Positions 61,758 to 64,000 of a stretch of DNA of 64,000 nt are shown one piece after another. Position 1 is the first letter of the stretch; each line of letters opens with the position of its first letter. Source of the stretch: Pseudoxanthomonas koreensis_A (lineage in GTDB: Bacteria > Pseudomonadota > Gammaproteobacteria > Xanthomonadales > Xanthomonadaceae). A program made the position numbers and the translations under genes. The notes beneath the pieces are model-generated. The model had not been told where the DNA came from. It did not search any database and was given only the letters and a program-made list of their open reading frames with translations. The DNA is taken from assembly GCF_041890415.1 (NCBI RefSeq), contig NZ_CP169056.1, positions 620,001-684,000 of the forward strand, given 5' to 3'.

Positions 61758-62410
61758 GCCGTCGCGTCCTGCGCGCCAGCACGGTGATGGTGGTCCTGGC
61801 CGTGGCCGGTTGCACCACCGCACCGCCACGTCCGGCCCCGCCGCTGGTGGCTCTGGAGCAGGTTTCCGCCGAGGCGCGCCAGGATGAGGCGGCGCGGCGT
61901 GCCTGGCTGCAGGCCCGCCCGGACTGGACATTCGAAGGCCGGGTGGCGATTGCGCGTGGCAGTGACGGTGGCAGCGGCCGGGTGGACTGGCGCCAGGACG
62001 GGACCGCATACGAGGTCCGGCTCAGCGCCCCGGTCACGCGCCAGGGCTGGCGGCTGCTGGGCGACACCCGCGGCCAGGGTGCCCGCCTGGAAGGGCTGGG
62101 CGGCGGCCCGCGCGAAGGCGAGGATGCCGAACGCCTGCTGCGCGAGGCTGCCGGCTGGGAGATTCCAGTCACCCTGCTGGCCGACTGGGCGCGCGGCATC
62201 GAAGCGCAGGGCGCGCACCCGGAAGTGGCCCTGTATGCGGCCGACGGCCGCCTGCGCCAGCTGCGCCAACAGGGCTGGACGATTCACTACCGGGACTGGT
62301 CCGGGCAAGGTGCCGACGGCCAGCCGCCGCTGCCGCGCCGGATCGAGGCCGACAACGGCACGGCGCGGGTGAAGCTGCTGGTGGACCACTGGGAGTTCGA
62401 CCCACCATGA
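61754..62410 (+). CDS. lolB: Outer membrane lipoprotein insertion receptor LolB
   Basis: A 218-residue lipoprotein that accepts lipoproteins from LolA and inserts them in the outer membrane. The lipobox LAVAGC places the Cys near residue 20. The LolB beta-barrel-like domain shows WTFEGRVAIARG, GSGRVDWRQDG, YEVRLSAPVTRQGWRL and the C-terminal WTIHYRDWSG and RIEADNGTARVKLLVDHWE. Position between a TPR protein and ispE is the normal Xanthomonad/Pseudomonad order. Overlaps both neighbours by four bases. Confidence 0.95.
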   Translation: MSRRVLRASTVMVVLAVAGCTTAPPRPAPPLVALEQVSAEARQDEAARRAWLQARPDWTFEGRVAIARGSDGGSGRVDWRQDGTAYEVRLSAPVTRQGWRLLGDTRGQGARLEGLGGGPREGEDAERLLREAAGWEIPVTLLADWARGIEAQGAHPEVALYAADGRLRQLRQQGWTIHYRDWSGQGADGQPPLPRRIEADNGTARVKLLVDHWEFDPP

Positions 62411-63279
62411 CCGCACCCCCGTGCGCAGGCTGGTCGGAGTGGCCGGCCCCGGCAAAGCTGAACCTGTTCCTGCGCATCACCGGCCGTCGCGACGACGGAT
62501 ACCACGACCTGCAGACCGTCTTCCGGCTGCTGGACTGGGGCGACCGGATCCGGCTCAGGGTCCGCGGCGACGGCCGGATCGAGCGCCACGGAGGGCTGCT
62601 GCCCGGCGTGGCCGCTGACGAGGACCTGGCCGTGCGGGCCGCGCACCTGCTCAGGCAGGAGGCCGATTGTCCCCATGGCGCGGACATCGTCGTCGAAAAG
62701 CGCATCCCCCTGGGAGGCGGCTTCGGCGGTGGCTCGTCGGACGCTGCGACCGTGCTGTGCGCCCTGGACCGGCTCTGGGGCCTGGACCTGGGCGAGGACC
62801 GGCTGGCCGCGCTGGGGTTGCGCCTGGGTGCGGACGTGCCGGTGTTCGTGCGCGGCCGCAGCGCCTGGGCCGAGGGCCTGGGCGAACGGCTGGTTCCGCT
62901 GGACCTGGCGCCGGCCTGGTACGTGCTGGTTGACCCGGGTGTACACGTGGCCACCGCCGAGCTGTTCTGCAGCCCGGATTTGACGCGTCATGCCCGGCCC
63001 GCGAAAATAGCCGACTTCGTTGCGGGAACGGTGCTCGACAATGCGTTCGAGCCGGTCCTGCGCCGCCGCGAACCGCCTGTGCAGGCGGCATTCGACGCGC
63101 TGGCGCGGATTGGCCTGCCGCGCCTGACCGGCACTGGCAGCGGATGCTTCGTCGAGTTCGTTGATCGCGCCGGTGCGGATGACGCACTGGCGCGGTTGCC
63201 GCGCGGGCTGCGCGCCTGGGTCGCGGCCGGCGTGACCGAGTCACCGCTGCGGGCCGCTCTGGCGCGTCCGCATGTGTAA
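62407..63279 (+). CDS. ispE: 4-diphosphocytidyl-2-C-methyl-D-erythritol kinase
   Basis: A 290-residue GHMP kinase of the MEP isoprenoid pathway. The substrate motif PAKLNLFLRITGRRDDGYHDLQ is split over the first 40 residues; the ATP loop is PLGGGFGGGSSDAAT and the C-terminal motif is LTGTGSGCFVEF. Start overlaps lolB by four bases, so translation is coupled. tRNA-Gln starts three bases after the stop. Confidence 0.96.
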   Translation: MTAPPCAGWSEWPAPAKLNLFLRITGRRDDGYHDLQTVFRLLDWGDRIRLRVRGDGRIERHGGLLPGVAADEDLAVRAAHLLRQEADCPHGADIVVEKRIPLGGGFGGGSSDAATVLCALDRLWGLDLGEDRLAALGLRLGADVPVFVRGRSAWAEGLGERLVPLDLAPAWYVLVDPGVHVATAELFCSPDLTRHARPAKIADFVAGTVLDNAFEPVLRRREPPVQAAFDALARIGLPRLTGTGSGCFVEFVDRAGADDALARLPRGLRAWVAAGVTESPLRAALARPHV

Positions 63280-63282
63280 TCC

Positions 63283-63359
63283 AGGGGCGTCGCCAAGAGG
63301 TCCAAGGCACCGGGTTTTGATCCCGGCATTCGCAGGTTCGAATCCTGCCGCCCCTGCCA
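63283..63359 (+). tRNA. tRNA-Gln (anticodon TTG)
   Basis: A complete cloverleaf: acceptor AGGGGCG pairs with CGCCCCT, discriminator G, encoded CCA. The anticodon stem CCGGG/CCCGG encloses the loop TTTTGAT, giving anticodon TTG for glutamine. The T arm GCAGGTTCGAATCCTGC is standard. It lies between ispE and prs, its usual position in this group. Confidence 0.95.
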
Positions 63360-63364
63360 GGCTC

Positions 63365-63401
63365 GCCCGCGGCCTTTCGCGGGCACCGCGCCAAGGCGCG
63401 G
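63365..63401 (+). terminator. Two tandem hairpins between tRNA-Gln and prs
   Basis: Two stems follow the tRNA: GCCCGCG/CGCGGGC (63365-63384) and CCGCGCC/GGCGCGG (63386-63401). There is no T run. They may serve tRNA 3' processing, weak termination or attenuation before prs. Confidence 0.4.
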
Positions 63402-63471
63402 CGCTCCACCAGGCCCAGTTTGTGGCCTTCCATCCGCCCACTGACTGTAGCTGCCGCCGAAAATGAAGAAG

Positions 63472-64000
63472 ATGCAAGAAGATCGCAACCTGCTCATCTT
63501 CACCGGCAATGCCAACAAGTGCCTGGCTGCGAGCATCTGCCGCGAACTGGGCGTGCGCCCGGGCAAGGCGCTGGTCACCACGTTCTCCGACGGTGAGGTC
63601 CAGGTCGAGATCGAGGAGAACGTGCGCCGCCAGGAAGTGTTCGTGATCCAGCCCACCTGTGCGCCGGCGGCCGAGAACCTGATGGAACTGCTGGTGCTGA
63701 TCGACGCGCTCAAGCGCGCCAGCGCCGCCAGCGTCACCGCCGTGGTGCCGTACTTCGGCTACTCGCGCCAGGACCGCCGCCCGCGCTCCTCGCGGGTGCC
63801 GATCACCGCCAAGGTCGCGGCCAAGATGTTCACCTCGGTCGGGGCCGACCGGGTGCTCACCGTCGACCTTCACGCCGACCAGATCCAGGGCTTTTTCGAC
63901 ATCCCGGTCGACAACGTATACGCTTCGCCGCTGCTTCTGGCCGACATCTGGCGGGCGCACGGCACCGAGAACCTGATCGTGGTGTCGCCGGACGTGGGTG
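63472..64000 (+). CDS. prs: Ribose-phosphate pyrophosphokinase, 5' part
   Basis: The first 176 residues of PRPP synthetase, which transfers pyrophosphate from ATP to ribose-5-phosphate. It reads NLLIFTGNANKCLAASICRE, the FSDGEVQVEIEENVR loop, PYFGYSRQDRR (ATP binding) and VLTVDLHADQIQGFFD (metal/ATP). I chose the ATG at 63472 (MQEDRNLL), where the Xanthomonad proteins begin; an ATG at 63463 is in frame. The gene runs off the right edge. Last visible member of the ispE-tRNA-prs block. Confidence 0.95.
   Translation, partial: MQEDRNLLIFTGNANKCLAASICRELGVRPGKALVTTFSDGEVQVEIEENVRRQEVFVIQPTCAPAAENLMELLVLIDALKRASAASVTAVVPYFGYSRQDRRPRSSRVPITAKVAAKMFTSVGADRVLTVDLHADQIQGFFDIPVDNVYASPLLLADIWRAHGTENLIVVSPDVG

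Overview
The window is GC-rich (about 70% by eye), densely coding chromosomal DNA of a gammaproteobacterium of the family Lysobacteraceae/Xanthomonadaceae (Luteimonas/Lysobacter/Pseudoxanthomonas-like). The evidence is gene order and protein sequence: ponA-pilMNOPQ, the ahpC-ahpF-oxyR block typical of Xanthomonas, hemA-prfA divergent from TPR-lolB-ispE-tRNA(Gln)-prs, a split pntAa/pntAb/pntB transhydrogenase, and a BlaI/M56 pair whose peptidase carries a TonB-like C-terminus. I see no prophage, insertion sequence, CRISPR array or rRNA. Every gap between genes is shorter than 300 bases.

Layout. 1-4.7 kb: the end of an unidentified gene, then ridA, recG, rpmE2 and gltA with a strong terminator. 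4.7-8.1 kb: a REP-like cluster, a conserved protein of unknown function and PBP1A (mrcA), all leftward. 8.3-13.4 kb: pilMNOPQ, the type IV pilus alignment and secretin complex, closed by a perfect terminator. 13.4-20 kb: a MoxR-DUF58-DUF4381-BatA-BatB/TPR-BatD operon. 20-24 kb: a dicarboxylate/amino-acid symporter, transketolase and BolA. 24-29 kb: an accessory-looking stretch with a BlaI-type repressor and its paired operators, an M56/TonB membrane peptidase, a small lipoprotein, a CE15 glucuronoyl-esterase-like protein and an S1/P1 nuclease. 29-36 kb: gapA and pgk separated by a DUF2339-DUF3999 membrane/secreted pair. 36-40 kb: rnk, oxyR, ahpF and ahpC, with a well-formed OxyR site next to the ahpC promoter. 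40-48.3 kb: prmC, pip, a leftward run (nitroreductase, 5'-3' exonuclease, NUDIX, N-formylglutamate amidohydrolase, DUF2242 lipoprotein) and DUF1631. 48.5-53 kb: pntAa, then a leftward sigma factor-DUF3619-DUF3106 operon, then pntAb-pntB. 53-57.7 kb: sufT, a half-length asparaginase, DUF2069, wrbA, a YihY protein and a TlpA-type lipoprotein. 57.6-64 kb: prfA and hemA leftward; TPR, lolB, ispE, tRNA-Gln and prs rightward.

Functionally the window combines central carbon and redox metabolism (gltA, tkt, gapA, pgk, pnt), peroxide defence (oxyR/ahp), envelope biogenesis and motility (mrcA, pil, lolB, Bat) and translation (prfA, prmC, rpmE2, tRNA). The observations I rate highest are the split pnt operon, the BlaI/M56/TonB/lipoprotein cassette with its operators, a sequence block shared by the gapA and pnt upstream regions, a recurring GCTAGAAT promoter element, and the OxyR-ahpC regulatory region. 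I did not find a clearly undescribed defence or mobile system.
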